From Acanthornis magna (lineage: Eukaryota; Chordata; Aves; Passeriformes; Acanthizidae): a stretch of DNA of 64,000 nt. The stretch lies in NCBI GenBank assembly GCA_036785705.1, contig JAWUZG010000007.1:372001-436000 (forward strand). The letters run 5' to 3'. Positions 1 through 11,338 of the stretch are shown in pieces. Positions within the stretch are counted from its first letter, which is position 1, and every line of letters begins with the position of its first letter. A program made the translations under genes and the position numbers. Under the pieces are notes generated by a model. The model was not told the DNA's origin. It saw only the letters and a list, made by a program, of their open reading frames with translations, and did not search any database.

Positions 1-1497
1 ACTGACCTCTTGAGAGCTAAAGTCAGGTGAGGGAACTTGTCCTGAACGGCCATTTGGAATAGGCCAGGCACACAGAATCCATAGGTTGTCAAGGGATTTA
101 AGAACTCTGAGAGAAAGACTTTTTCTGAAGACTGTGGTAATGTTCAAGACATGGGTATAGTCTTTCAGAATCTCAGGTAGTCCCAGAGACTGACAAATGT
201 CACTTCACATTTTGGGGTTTAATAATACGTGCAAAGCAGTACAGTGTCTGGCTTCCTTCAGTTTTTGCAGTCATGTGGTGAAGTCTTGGATAAACAACCT
301 AATTTTTTCTACCACTTCAGCACCCAGAGAGTAATCAAAGTTATGCCTTTTGTGGGACACATTCACAACAACGTACCTGCCCTTACTTCGCTCTCCATGC
401 TTCTTTTGAGCTTCTTTGTGTTTTGATTTTAAAAACGTGACCTCACACTTGGTATGCAGAACATTTGTGGTCTGCATTGATGCAATGCAGGCATCATTAT
501 ACAGTTTTAAAGCTTTTCAGGGGCATCATGGCCAGCACTCATGAAGATTTCACCTACATTTGATGCTGTGGCTTTGTCTCTCGAAAGAGTGTGTCTAATG
601 GCTGTCACCTTTCCTCATCTATTCCCCATCTATTTCCTCATCAATTCTAATTTCTGTAATAAAATGTTGAAGGGTATTTGATTGAAGTTTTCTGACTACA
701 CAGACTGGCTAGAAATACCTATATGACATACAAAGCATTTTAAACAGCATTATTCCATGGCAGACCTGCAAAGCAATAAATCCTCCGTCTGCCAGGGTGT
801 GGGAGCCCTGTGAGAGGTGCCAGCCACCAGCTAAAGCAACCAATTGTTTGGCTCAATTCTCATTTCTGCCCTGAATTTCACCTTGTCCTCAATGACTCTT
901 TAGGAAAAGAAAAAGAAAAGAACAAAAAGGAGTCACCTGCTGAAAGCCCACAGGAAGCTGAGATTTCATTCCCTGATAATCATGCTGGACCTTTATTGTA
1001 GCAGCAGCAGGGACAAGAAAGGTGCTTTTCAGTAACTTCCACTCAATGAAACTATGGGAGAAATAAACTTTGCTTTTCCTCCTTTGCTGCTTTCCAAACT
1101 GATCCTTTCCAACGCAGCTTTGGCTCTTCCTGCCAAGAAAGACGTTCTGAAAAGACATTTGCAGTGTCCTATTTACTGAGTAACTCGAGAAGGGGAGCAT
1201 AAAGCACACCTGGCCTTATCATGTGGAGCGAATTCTTCAGAAAAACCCATTTTCAGAGGTGTTTGCTGCTGAGAGAATTCCTGGAATTCAGTGCAAGCGA
1301 ATCAATTGTTGTTTCCGAGGATCAAAAAGGGCAACTTTGCCCTTCTCAGCAGCAAAGTGAGGGCTCTGTGTCCACCCAAACATTCCAGCTCAATTATGCA
1401 GACTCCCTGGGTGAGAACTCAGAGGTAAGGCAAAAAAATCTCATTTCAAATTCCACCTGCCCCTGTGCTCCCACCATCAGCCAGCCAGGAATTCCTG
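1..1497. other. Mostly unannotated unique sequence
   Basis: Apart from the weak minus-strand coding remnant at 271-477, I see no gene, repeat family or regulatory element that I can support here. Short purine-rich runs near 905-930 are ordinary low-complexity sequence. Confidence 0.5.
271..477 (-). pseudogene. Possible decayed coding remnant, unidentified
   Basis: A 68-codon minus-strand stretch has a Lys/Glu/His-rich composition that reads more like real protein than random translation, for example KHKEAQKKHGERSKGRYVVV. Upstream sequence in the same sense is broken by several stops, and the frame ends at a TGA near 271. No introns or poly(A) tail can be assigned. I do not recognise the family. 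It could be a fragment of a retrocopied gene or a chance open frame, and confidence is low. Confidence 0.2.
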
Positions 1498-1791
1498 GTG
1501 GGTTTAGGAGGTTCCCAGGTGTGTTTAGGAGGTTCCCAGGTGTGTTTAGGAGGTTCCCAGGTGTGTTTAGGAGGTTCCCAGGTGGGTTTAGGAGGCTCCC
1601 AGGTGGGCTTAGGAGGTTCCCAGGTGGGCTTAGGAGGCTCCCAGGTGGGCTTAGGAGGCTCCCAGGTGGCTTTAGGAGGTTCCCAGGTGGGTTTAGGAGG
1701 TTCCCAGGTGGGTTTAGGAGGTTCCCAGGTGGGTTTAGGAGGTTCCCAGGTGTGTTTAGGAGGCTCCCAGGTGGGTTTAGGAGGTTCCCAG
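1498..1791. repeat. 21-bp minisatellite, 14 copies
   Basis: Fourteen head-to-tail copies of a 21-bp unit of the form GTGGGTTTAGGAGGTTCCCA plus G fill 294 bp exactly. Units differ only at a few positions (GTGGG/GTGTG, TTTA/CTTA, GGTT/GGCT). Because 21 is a multiple of three and the unit has few stops, long frames are open on both strands, giving 7-residue repeats such as WEPPKPT. These are a by-product of the repeat and not evidence of a gene. Confidence 0.97.
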
Positions 1792-2537
1792 TGCTGCTCA
1801 TTTCCTCCTCGCACAAAAGCCGCCCGATGCCCTCTGGCCTTTACAAAATGATCTTTACCATCTCCACGCTGGGAGCAATTCCTATTTTACAGCCCAGCCA
1901 AACCATCATGACACAGCCTGCCAAATCCCAAAAAACCTCCACGTGCCACTGGTAAAACACGGGAAGGAGGCAGGGAATCAGCCAAGGTCATGCAAGTGGA
2001 TTAAAACAAACTGCAGAGTAGAAGAAAACCCATAAATCCCAGGGGAGATTCCATGTCCAGAATGCCCAGAAAGTCCTGGGGCAGCATCTGCAATGCTCTG
2101 CTCAGCCCAAAGCTGGGAGGAGGGAGGAGGATTTGTTCGTTCAGGCTGTTTGACGCTGTCTGCTCCATCTCAGAGGGTTTAGCTGTGTCTGCTGCGGAGT
2201 TGGACACAGGAATTCCGCTGGCACAAATCCCAGCACCAGCTGCTCCTGTCTGGGAGAGCCAGAGCCATCCTTCTTCCCCAAAGCCTTACAGCCCTGGCCA
2301 GAAAGGACTCCCAGACCTGAGGGATGCATTCCTGCCGTGCCAGGCTGTGCCAGGAGCTGGGGACGAATCCAGCCCAGCCAGAACACCGGGAAGGGCTCTG
2401 GGGAGGAGCACCCTGGGCTGGGATGCTCTGCACCACTGCTGGGCAGGGCCACCAACAGAACCTTCTGGAAGCTTGTCCCAAGCACAATCAATCCTTGGGG
2501 ACAGGCAGGACAAGGAGAGGAGGGAAATCTCCACCAG
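1792..2537. other. GC-moderate unique sequence, no feature seen
   Basis: Several overlapping open frames occur on both strands, but none shows a recognisable domain, codon bias or splice structure. I leave it unannotated. Confidence 0.5.
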
Positions 2538-2612
2538 CTGCTTCCAGACTCCCATTTCTTATCTGCTTCCAGACTCCCATTCCTTATCTGCTTCCCAACT
2601 CCCACTCCTCGT
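2538..2612. repeat. 25-bp tandem repeat, 3 copies
   Basis: Three adjacent 25-bp units begin CTGCTTCCAGACTCCCA at 2538, 2563 and 2588, the third with a few substitutions. It is a small local duplication just upstream of a CR1 end. Confidence 0.85.
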
Positions 2613-2649
2613 CTCCTGCTCCTTCCAGGGCAGTCCTGTGACACAGCCC

Positions 2650-2803
2650 AGGCTGTCCCATCCCTGGCAGTGTCCCAGGCCAGCTTGGAAAGGACTTGGA
2701 GCACCCTGGGATAGTGGAAGTCATCCCTGCCCATGGGAACGGGATGAGCTTTGAGGTCCCTTCCCACCCAAACCACTCCAGGATTCTCAGATTCCCTGAA
2801 GGG
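2650..2803 (+). mobile_element. CR1 LINE 3' end fragment
   Basis: The sequence follows the 3' untranslated end of avian CR1 elements: a CCCTGGCAGTGTCC block, then the CTTGGAGCACCCTGGGATAG block, then CCTGCCCATGGGAACGGGAT, and finally AGGTCCCTTCCCACCCAAAC before a degenerate octamer tail. Only about 150 bp are present, as expected for the 5'-truncated copies typical of this family. It lies in plus orientation and is old. Confidence 0.85.
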
Positions 2804-2984
2804 CTCAGAGTTTCACAGGACACGTGTCAAGGTTGGCTCGATGTTGCCTTGTGTCTGAATTAATTACATCATTGCTAATGAGAACTGAAAATCATTAACT
2901 CTGAGCAGCCCTGAGTCCCCCAGAGCTCTTCAGTGGAGTCTCAGTGGGAAACCAGTGATCCTGGAAATGTGGGGGGGAAAGGGC

Positions 2985-3296
2985 TGGGATGGAGTGACTG
3001 CTGTAACTGCAGGAGAGCAGCAGGATCTCCTCCAGGGGCAGAGGAACATGGGATCAGCTGAGAATTCCAATTTATTCCCATTTTATTTTACCAAAAGGGT
3101 TGGATGGAGCGACTGTTGTGTCTCCAGGACAGCAGCAGGATCTCCTCCAGGGGCAGGAGAACATGGGATCAGCCAAGAATTCCCATTTTATTTTACCAAA
3201 AGGGTTGGATGGAGTGACTGCTGTGTCTCCAGGAGAGCAGCAGGATCTCCTCCAGGGGTAGGAGAACATGGGATGAGCTGAGAATTCCCATTTCCT
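2985..3296. repeat. Tandem repeat of about 106-114 bp, 3 copies
   Basis: Three units begin with GGATGGAG at 2988, 3102 and 3208, each followed by a block containing GCAGCAGGATCTCCTCCAGG. The first unit carries a short extra piece. The unit has no recognised function or family. Confidence 0.9.
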
Positions 3297-3596
3297 GCAG
3301 CACCATCTCCCAGTTGGGAGCTGCCTGGGGCACCTCAGGGACAGCAGGAGCAGCAGCTGATGGCCACAAGCTCCAGGGAGCATTGAGCAGCACTCCCAGC
3401 TCACGGGAATATTCCTTTTGAATATTCCAACAGCTCAGCTTTTCCCTGGATCACAGCAAAAGCAGCTCCCACAGCCACCCCACCATGCCTGACGAGCAAC
3501 AGGAGAAAGGAGCAGGTGCCATTTTCTGGCAGGACTAAGTTTATCTGAGAATTACCCCCAAACACCCCCCCAGGAGGTGGGATTCACCTGAGAAAG
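3297..3596. other. No feature seen
   Basis: Unique sequence between two repeats, with no supported gene or regulatory element. Confidence 0.45.
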
Positions 3597-3818
3597 GACT
3601 TTGGGGGTTTTGGGGGGGCTTTTTTGTTGGTTTTTTTGGGGAGGATGGCAGTTTGTTTTGTTTTGTTTTCTTTCTGTTTTGGTTTTGTTTTGGTTTTGTT
3701 TTTGTCTGTTTGTTTTGGTTGGTTTTGGTTTGGTTTTTTTTTTTTTTTTTTGTTTGTTTGCTTTGGTGTTTTGGGGGGTTTTTGGCTTTTCTTTTCTTTT
3801 TTTTTTTTTTTTTTTTAA
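3597..3818. repeat. T/G-rich low-complexity tract
   Basis: The stretch is almost entirely T and G on the plus strand, mostly GTTTT and GTTTG runs, with pure T runs near 3735-3750 and 3800-3816. It could contain a degraded poly(A) tail of a minus-oriented retrocopy, but no retrocopy body can be identified beside it. Confidence 0.9.
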
Positions 3819-5579
3819 ATTTCGCCCCATTGGATACAATATCACCATCCAAATGCAAGCTTTGTAAATTCTGCTTTTCCCTGGGAATCCAAACAGGTCC
3901 ACAGGATCAGTGTGGCAGAGCCTGGGAAGCTCTGGCTCTCCCAGGGCCTGGATTTCCGAGCCACTGCACCCCCAGAACACACCCAGCCTCTCCAGGAGGC
4001 AATTTTCCCATATCCCAAACCCCTCATTGTCCATTTTCCAGGTACTCAGGGCATTAATTTCCCCAGGTGCCAAGACAGACAAACCCAGCCAGGATTGACA
4101 GGTTTGGTTTTGTTCCAAGGGGTAATTTCTTTTTCTAAAATCAACACTCCTACATATTCTGTACCCAAAGATTCCTGGAATCAGCTGATGACCACACAAA
4201 ATACTCATTTCCCAGGAGATCCTGCTCTGCCCTTTGAATTCCTTGGAAGAAATCCACCCTGATCCAAACCTGGTCTTTCTCCTCTAGTCAGTTTTTCTTT
4301 GATTAAAACAAAAATGGTTATTTTATAGCGCTCTGGACAGCTGTAGGTGAAAGTACTGCCGAGAGGCAGTTGTAAAAAACATCTTAATATTGGGGGGTCA
4401 ATTGACACAAGAAAATGGGGAAAAAACAAAAAACATCCCAATTGTTGCTGTTGTCCATCAGCTGTGAGCACCACCCTGTTCCTGTGGGTAGATCCCTTCA
4501 TTGTGACAACTCAAAGTGCACTCCTGTCCTTTCATATTTGCTGTGTCACAGTTAAATCGTCAACAAGTCCGAGCAGAAATGGATTTTTACAGCCAGGAGA
4601 TTAAATTACACACCCTCCCCTCACTGCCTGTCTCGTGCAAATCCCCGAACAAACAGCAGGTGCGTTAGAACAGAGACCAGGGCGGTGTTTGGGCTCCTCT
4701 GCTGACAAATATGACCCAAATAGAAACCAGAGGGAGGTCACCTCCCCAGCAAGGAAAAGTGAATCCCACCCAAATACAGCTCCTAGCAGGAAATACTCCC
4801 GGGATCAGCTCTCCTTGAACCTCGGTTATCTCACCCACCAGAATCTTATCTGGGCACTTGCAGCACTCCAACTGCGAATTTACCAATTTACATTCAGCAT
4901 TTCACGTGATTCCTCACAAATCACTTCCTTGCCAGCCCCGGTGTCCTTTGCCCTTGCTCACAGGTGGCTCTGCCAGTCCTTTATGTCCCCCCAGCCCCTG
5001 GGTGCCACCAGGGGAGAGGAGAGGCTCAGGATGGAGCAGTGCATGCTGCAGACAAGGTCCCACAGCCACCACCTCCTGATGGGGTAGGGAGCGATCCCTT
5101 CCTTTCTAAGGAGAGCATCTCACCAGGAAAGGTTTCAGCAGCCCGGAGAGAGCAGAGGGGACAGTCCTGAACCACCTCTGAGCTGGCACGGTGATGGTGA
5201 CACCATCAGAGATTGCAGTGAAATGATCTCCTCATGAATGAAACACAGAGAGAGCTTGGGAACACCTTCCCTGCAGATCAGCCAAAGAAACTCACCTGGG
5301 GGGATGAATCCCAAAACCCAGAGTGGGTTCGGTTTAAGGGACCACAGGGGCTCATCTGGGCCCACCTCAGGGCACAGGAGGTGTCTAGAGGAGTCTGGAA
5401 TATCTCCAGGGAGAAGACTCCACACCCTCCATGGTGTCTGTTCCAGTGCCCAGAGTGAAGTTGTGCCTCATCTCCAGGTGGAGCTCCCTGGGCTCAGTCC
5501 CTGCTGTCCCTCTGTGCCATCGCTGGGCCCTGGAGCAGAGCCTGGCCCTGCTCTGACCCTCCCTGCAGCCAGGGACACC
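3819..5579. other. Unique sequence, no feature seen
   Basis: Frames of up to about 150 codons occur on both strands, but they overlap one another and show no recognisable domain or splice pattern. Nothing supportable is present. Confidence 0.5.
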
Positions 5580-5720
5580 CAGGGCTGAGGGCCCCTCTGG
5601 GCATCTCCTCAGCCCCAGCTCCCTCAGCCTTTCCTGGGCACCAAGATGCTCCAGGCCCTTCCTGCAGGAGCTCCCTGTCCCTGCTGTCCCGGACAGAGCA
5701 CTCCAGATGTGCCTCCCAGG
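5580..5720 (-). mobile_element. CR1 LINE fragment, reverse orientation
   Basis: The text around CAGCCCCAGCTCCCTCAGCC and the following GATGCTCCAGGCCCTTCCTG matches the reverse complement of the 3' half of CR1, where CCAGCTCTCTCAGCCTTTCC is conserved. The copy is GC-rich and truncated at both ends, and the outer limits are approximate. Confidence 0.65.
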
Positions 5721-6726
5721 GCTGAGAATTTGATTTCATTCCCACTGAAGGCAACACCTTCCAGCCCAGCTGATCCCACCCACTCCACGTGAAGCCACTC
5801 CTGCCTCCACTTCTTTCCCAGAGGTCAAAACCCCCAGGAATGCCCTTGGCTCCCTTCTCCCCAAGGCCCTGGGGTGGACAATAACAATAAAAATGTGCCT
5901 GCAGAGCTTTCAGCCTCCAAACCCAATTCTCCATGCGCTCTCCTGCAGTTCCTCTGTAATGGCATTTTTTTATGGCCCGGCTGAAGGAACCTAATCTTGT
6001 AATTACTCCATTTAATGCCGGCGAATGGCTGAGCAGGCTCAGCAGCATCCTGGGATACGGAAAGGGAGAAATGTGGCATAATTGCATTGAAGTGGGAAAC
6101 AGGAGTAACTGCTCCCATTAAAAATAGTCAGGAATAAAAGGAAACACGGTGTGAACTGGAGAGAAAGGGAAGAGTTTGTGACGCGCAGCTGAAGATCTGA
6201 GAGGGAGCATTTCCCTCCCTGCCCCTTCGCTTCCCAGCAGGACAACAAAGGCGGAAAAGGAGGGAGTTGGGAGCATAAAATCCACAAATCCACAGGGATA
6301 AATGGGGCTTGAGGATGGAGGGAGCAGGTCAAGGGCAAGGCAACTCCAGGGAGAGGATTCTCCTGGGGCACTGCAGCATTCCTGGGAGAATGAGGGTCCT
6401 AAAGCTGGGAAAGTCCTACTGAGCAGTCTCTTCCCAGTGCAGAGACCTCCCTCATCCCTGACTTCACAGCAGGAAAAAGGGGAGTGGGAAAAAAAATTGG
6501 AATAAAAGCTATCCTTTGAAAAACCTTTGGGGTGAGCCTTAGCAGTGCTGAAGGAAGGGATGGCAGTGTGGGATGAATTCCTGAGGGTGAGCACTCCACT
6601 TGGCCTGGAAAAGCCAAGGGTCATCTCCCAGGCTCTGGAATTCAGGCTGATGCTCCCAAGGAATGGAATAAAAGCATTCTGCCTTCAAAGAAGAAAATAA
6701 CAAAAGTGGGAAGGACATAACCCATG
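5721..6726. other. Unique sequence, no feature seen
   Basis: No gene, repeat family or regulatory element could be supported here. Confidence 0.45.
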
Positions 6727-6766
6727 TGTTCAACACCTTCCAACCCAAACCATTCCACGATTCCAT
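6727..6766 (+). mobile_element. Short CR1-like 3' end remnant
   Basis: About 40 bp containing CCTTCCAACCCAAACCATTC followed by an octamer-like CACGATTCCATG match the extreme 3' end of CR1. No upstream CR1 body is recognisable, so this is either a very short truncated insertion or a decayed copy. Confidence 0.5.
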
Positions 6767-7619
6767 GGCTCTCTTCCCCTTCGCTTTACATGAGGAAAAA
6801 CCATGGAACACACCACAGAAATGGCTCAGGCACCAAGGTCTAGCTGAAGGGAGCCCTGTGCACGCCTGAGCTCCAGAGGGACTTGTTCTGCTTCAAACAG
6901 AGCCCCCGAGCTCAGCTTTACACACCTGAGAGCACCTGTACCAGTAATAAACGCAAAAATTCACCAAAATATCACCAGATTAAAAAACACAGTATTTTCT
7001 ATTCACCTTGTGACTTTCCAGGCCCCATCCCTGTGCCGAGACCTCTTCCTGCCATCCCAAATCAGAGGGAAGAGTCCAAGAGGTGAAGCTTTCAAAAGCT
7101 GAATTCACCCTGTGTCATCATGAGAACCAGCAAAGAAAATGCTGAACCTTCTCCTTTCCTTGGAAAGTTTTCAGACATTTCAGCTTCTCCCTCCATCAGA
7201 CTCCACAAATATCCTCCACACCTTCACACGTCTGATCCTTTTGGCTCAGCTCTCAAATGTCAACATTCGTTTACCTCGTAATTAACATCATTACGAGCAG
7301 TGACATTTTTCTCATCTTCCTGCTTGGGGTATTTTTTTGGTGTGTCCTGATGGTTTCTGTCAAGAGGCTGTTTTTTCACTCCCAGTTTTTTCCAAGTAAC
7401 AGTAAAAACTTGTTCTTTCCTATGAGGAGCTGCTCTGTGTCCCAGGGATTGCTCCTGATGAGGCAGGGTGGGAGAGCACTGCTGGAAGTGCTCCGGCAAG
7501 AGCTCTGCCTTCACATTAATCGTAATTCACGGAGAGTCCGTCTCCTCCCGTTAATTTTTCGTGGCTTGCCCTTGACGTTATTCCTCCTGGCATGGAATTT
7601 TCACCCACCAGGGCAAACA
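6767..7619. other. Unique sequence, no feature seen
   Basis: No supported gene or repeat. The sequence homologous to the second duplication unit begins at about 7620 with GCATTTATTGAACAAGTTCC. Confidence 0.45.
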
Positions 7620-7839
7620 TGCATTTATTGAACAAGTTCCGATATTGTTTTAACTCTGTTTCTGCTATGTGGGACATTTCTGAAGTTGAGTGGGGGTGAG
7701 GAAGTGAGCTTTAGCTACCTAAGAATACTGTTTTTGCAGTAGAAAGATTTGTAGACAGTGCAGACAACCTTTACATACTACTACCATATTCAGAAAAGAT
7801 CCTTAAATGACCTATGCACTGTGACTAACTCTTAGCTAT

Positions 7840-7978
7840 TCTATATATGTCTATATATATAAAGGTATAGATGCATATCGCTATATAGATATGTCTATAT
7901 GCATGTATGTGTACATATGTGTGTATATATAAATATAGATATATCTACGTATGTATATATAGGTGTATATATACAGGT
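7840..7978. repeat. TA-rich microsatellite (3' flank of pseudogene copy)
   Basis: An imperfect array of TATA, TATG and TATC tetranucleotides. The equivalent position next to the intact gene is 15460-15605, so the array belongs to the duplicated unit and lies just beyond the 3' end of the minus-strand gene family. Confidence 0.85.
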
Positions 7979-8513
7979 CACCATCCATTACACTCCTACA
8001 ACAGAGGATACAGGAGAGAGGGGCACCTGCTCCTGATGTACTCTGCTGTGTCCAGCAGAGGATGGTCATGGACTGTGGGGCTGTGCAGGCCATGTGCAGG
8101 GCTCTCTGCCTCTGCAGCTCTGCCTCTGCCTGCCCTTGCCCCGTCCATGCTTCCCTCCTGCTCATACTCTTTTACAGGCTATTCAAATGGCCCCCGGACC
8201 ATAAGCAGGGCCTTCTTAACGACCTCTGTCTGGTAGCAATACTTTGCATCTAGCCACACCACAGCAGCAGCTGCTGGGTGCTCCTTCTTTCTTTTGCCAG
8301 AGCTGCCAGTGGAGGCTGAGGGCAGAGCCCTCAGTGCTCTCCAGCCATGCCTCAGCCATCTCCATCGAGCCGGGGTGTTGATCACTGTCGGTGCAGGAAG
8401 GCTTTGGGCGTGTCCTGCAGGTCTTTCTGCAGCTGTTGATTCCTCTGGGCTTAGCTCCCGGTCCTGCTCCTCCTCTGGGTATTCAAATGGTTTCTAGAGC
8501 ACAAGCACAGCCT

Positions 8514-9083
8514 TGTAGCAGCAGCAGTCGCTCCCGCGAGGCTGAAGCTGCCTGGCCTCTCCGGCTGCTTTCGCCCAGGACAAGAGCCGCCGGCTCCCCG
8601 CAGACTCTATCCAAAGTAGAGCTGCTCCTGGCGCGCGGACAGCCGCAGGTGCCGACGGTAAAGGAGGCGAAGACAAGGCAAAGGGTTGCGGGAGGGAGTC
8701 TCCTCCGTGCTCTCCTTTAATATAGGGGGTAGGGTACAGGGTGTTTGGGAGGGAGAGAGGAGGAGGAATCTCGGGGGAATGTCTCCATGTGGCCAGTCTT
8801 AACGGGGAGAAACAACCAATGGGGAAAGAGACAAGAGGAGGGTACAAGAATCAAGGGTCCAGTAGAAACATAGGAAGGAGGGGTACAATAGACAACCACC
8901 AATAATACAATCAACTTAACAAAAGGTTCGGGAAGAAGGGGAAGGTCCAGAGCCCTAGGCACGCCTCCTATCCAGACCAGGGGCAGGTCTCGGGCCCCTG
9001 AGCCCTCTCCTTACAGGGAGCTTCCCACCAGGGAGATGGAGCTGGCCTGGGAGGCTGAGACAACAAGGGGCAGACCAACCACA
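8514..9083 (-). mobile_element. Solo LTR, minus orientation, 6-bp TSD
   Basis: A 570-bp block with TG...CA ends is absent at the same point of the intact paralogue. It is flanked by CAGCCT at 8508-8513 and again at 9084-9089, a perfect 6-bp target-site duplication typical of class II (alpha/beta-like) retroviral integration. Read on the minus strand it has a CCATTGGTT box and a pyrimidine-rich mid-part. It resembles the LTR at 10063-10576. No internal retroviral sequence remains, so it formed by LTR-LTR recombination or is otherwise reduced to one LTR. Confidence 0.85.
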
Positions 9084-9960
9084 CAGCCTTCTTAACCACC
9101 TCTGTCCGGTAGTAGTCTTTTGCATCCAGAATACCAGAGCATCAGCTGTGCGACTGTGCCTGGTATGTCCTGGGCTCTCTGTCCCTGCTGCTGGGGATGT
9201 TCTTCTCATCCCTTCATCAGCGCCTTGTTCCACATCCTTCTGTTCTTCCACATGCTCCTCAGATCCCTGGATCACAGTCATAACCCTGTTTAGGATCTCC
9301 TCTGGGATGTGCTTGGCTGTGTCTGGGATAGCCAGGCCATCAGCTGTGGGTCTGTGTGCCCAATATGCCCGCCTCACTGCCTCTGCTGCTGTGTCTGTCA
9401 GTGCCCATGTTGCATCCCTTCTGCGTTCCAGGTACTGTTGCTCTTCTGTCTGAGTCTTTGGGCCACCACTGCAACCTTGCTCATGACCTCCATGAAGATA
9501 GCCTGGGCTGTGTCCAGAACCAGTGCACAGGCTCTGGGCTGGCACTGTTCCTGCTCTCCTGTCCTGCGTATTGCAGTGAAGGCCTTTCGCAGAGCCCTTG
9601 GGGCACTCTTGAGGAAGGACATCTATTGCTCTCGAGCCAGGGCATCAATGACTGTAGGAGGACATATCTGAAGGCAGATCCTGGAGCTGTTCCTGCTTCT
9701 GTTGCTTTCTTCATGCTCACTTCCAGCTCTGGCTCTTCTCACAGCTGCTGGCCAGGGCCCTGTTTCACAGGTTGGTCCTTACCCAGGCCCTCAGCCCTGG
9801 CAGACTGGGCTGCCGCTGGCAGAGCTATCTTCTCCTTTGTGGTCTTCATCCAAGGGACATTTCTTGTCCTGATATCCTTCCAGTGTGGCACTTGCTACTG
9901 TTCCCTCATCTGTGGGGCAGCTGGGACCTACCTCAGGACCAGTGTAGGAGCCTTTGTTGT

Positions 9961-10062
9961 GTGTGTCTCTCTCACTCTCTCTCTCGCTATCTATCTATCT
10001 ATCCATCTATCTATCTATCTGTCTGTCTATCTATCTGTCTGTCTGTCTGTCTGTCTATCTAC
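9961..10062. repeat. TC and TCTA/TCTG microsatellite
   Basis: CT dinucleotides followed by about twenty tetranucleotides of CTAT and CTGT type. It abuts the solo LTR at 10063 and continues on the LTR's far side, so the LTR appears to have landed in a single microsatellite. Confidence 0.95.
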
Positions 10063-10576
10063 TGCGGTGGTCCGCCCCTCTGCCTCCCAGGCTGACGCTC
10101 TTTTCAGGGGAGGGGAGCCTTGCCTGAGCGGGAGAGATTCTGGGTCTGCCTCCGCCTCCCAGGCCAGCTCTGCCCACCTTGGGAGCTGGGTCCGTCCCTG
10201 GGGTGTGGGGTAAGGCGTGCCCAGGGCTCAGGATCCGCCCATCCCTCCAGACCTTTCCATTCCGTTATGTATGTGATTGGTTCATTTGAATTGCACCCCA
10301 CCCTCTTATGTAATGATTGGTTCTGTTCGCTTGTACCCACCCTCTCCCTCTTTCCCTATTGGTTGTCCTTCCCCGTACTTAACCAGCTGCACCCTGCAGT
10401 CGGTGCCTCCTTTTCTCCGGTACCCTTCGTGGGTGCAGGGGAGATGGTTGGCCCTCTCCCTGCTCTCCCTCCCGACCACCCTTACCCCTCACCCTGATAA
10501 AGGAGAGCTTGGGGAGAGAACAATAAACTCCTGCCACCCTTTGCCTCGTCGACCTCCTTTTATTTTTACGACTACA
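10063..10576 (+). mobile_element. Solo LTR, plus orientation, inside a microsatellite
   Basis: About 514 bp begin TGCGGTGGTCCGCCCC and end near ACGACTACA. There are two ATTGGTT boxes, a CCTATTGGTTGTCC block and an AATAAA poly(A) signal in GAACAATAAACTCC. It shares start sequence and a CTGCCTCCCAGG-like motif with the minus-oriented LTR at 8514-9083, so the two are the same family or close relatives. The target duplication cannot be read because both flanks are CTAT repeats. Confidence 0.75.
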
Positions 10577-10577
10577 A

Positions 10578-10635
<58 letters not shown>

Positions 10636-10911
10636 CTCTCTCTCTCTCTCTCTCTATCTAAACTATGTGTACGTATGCACACATATACAAATATAAGTAC
10701 ATGTATAAAGGTACATATAAAGGTATATGTATAGGGACATATATATTGAGGTGTATATACAGGTGTATTTAGGTATATACAGGTATAGATGCATGTATGC
10801 AGACATATAAATATGTACATGTGTGTACATGTGTGTATATAGAAACACAGATACATAGATATATATACATATATTCATAGGTGCATGTATATATATAGAT
10901 ACATATGTACA
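10577..10911. repeat. CTAT and TC microsatellite, then TA-rich array
   Basis: About thirteen CTAT units and a CT run are followed by about 250 bp of imperfect TA-rich tetranucleotides. The TA-rich part ends in GGCCACAATCCATTAC, close to GGTCACCATCCATTAC at 7976-7992, so it looks like a second copy of the gene family's 3' flank. Confidence 0.9.
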
Positions 10912-11338
10912 TAGGCCACAATCCATTACGTGGACCAGCATAGGAGGCTTTGTTGTCCTCCAAGCCCATGGAATTGACCCAATGCAGGACACAAAATGAC
11001 CCAATGTCATCTGTCACTAGGCACAGCTCGGTCTCTGTTGCATCCTCCCCTTCCTACTCAAAAAGCTCAGCACCAAGGGCTTCCTCCCACTCCTCATCCT
11101 CACACAGCTCTGGACCAACAGCTCTTCACACTCCTGCTCCTTGCTCAAGGCCACTGGCTCACTGGCTGCAGCTTGGGCTCCCAGCCGCTCCAGTGTCACT
11201 CTATTGTCTGCAGTGCCCTCAGTGAATCTCCTAGGTGTCACCTGTGGCTGCTGTGGTGCAGTGTAGCCAATCACCCATGGGAGGCTTGTGGTCCTGTCCT
11301 GTCCTGTCTCAGGCTGTGCCATTCTGGCGTTGGTGACC

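Noticed and set aside
1498..1791. GGTTTAGG core considered as an interstitial telomeric repeat
   Set aside because: The period is 21 bp with non-telomeric bases, and no TTAGGG tandem run exists.
1221..1955. 244-codon plus frame and long opposite-strand frames across the minisatellite
   Set aside because: They exist because a 21-bp unit keeps frames open. The flanking codons show no recognisable protein.
3541..3867. Lys- or Phe-rich frames in the T/G tract
   Set aside because: Direct translation of low-complexity sequence.
5494..6118. Minus-strand frames of up to 197 codons
   Set aside because: They partly overlap a reversed CR1 piece and show no domain, signal or splice pattern.
7881..8253. 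Tyr/Ile-rich frames in TA-rich arrays (also 10626-11010 and 15460-15789)
   Set aside because: The repeating Tyr-Ile codons are translations of TATA-type microsatellites.
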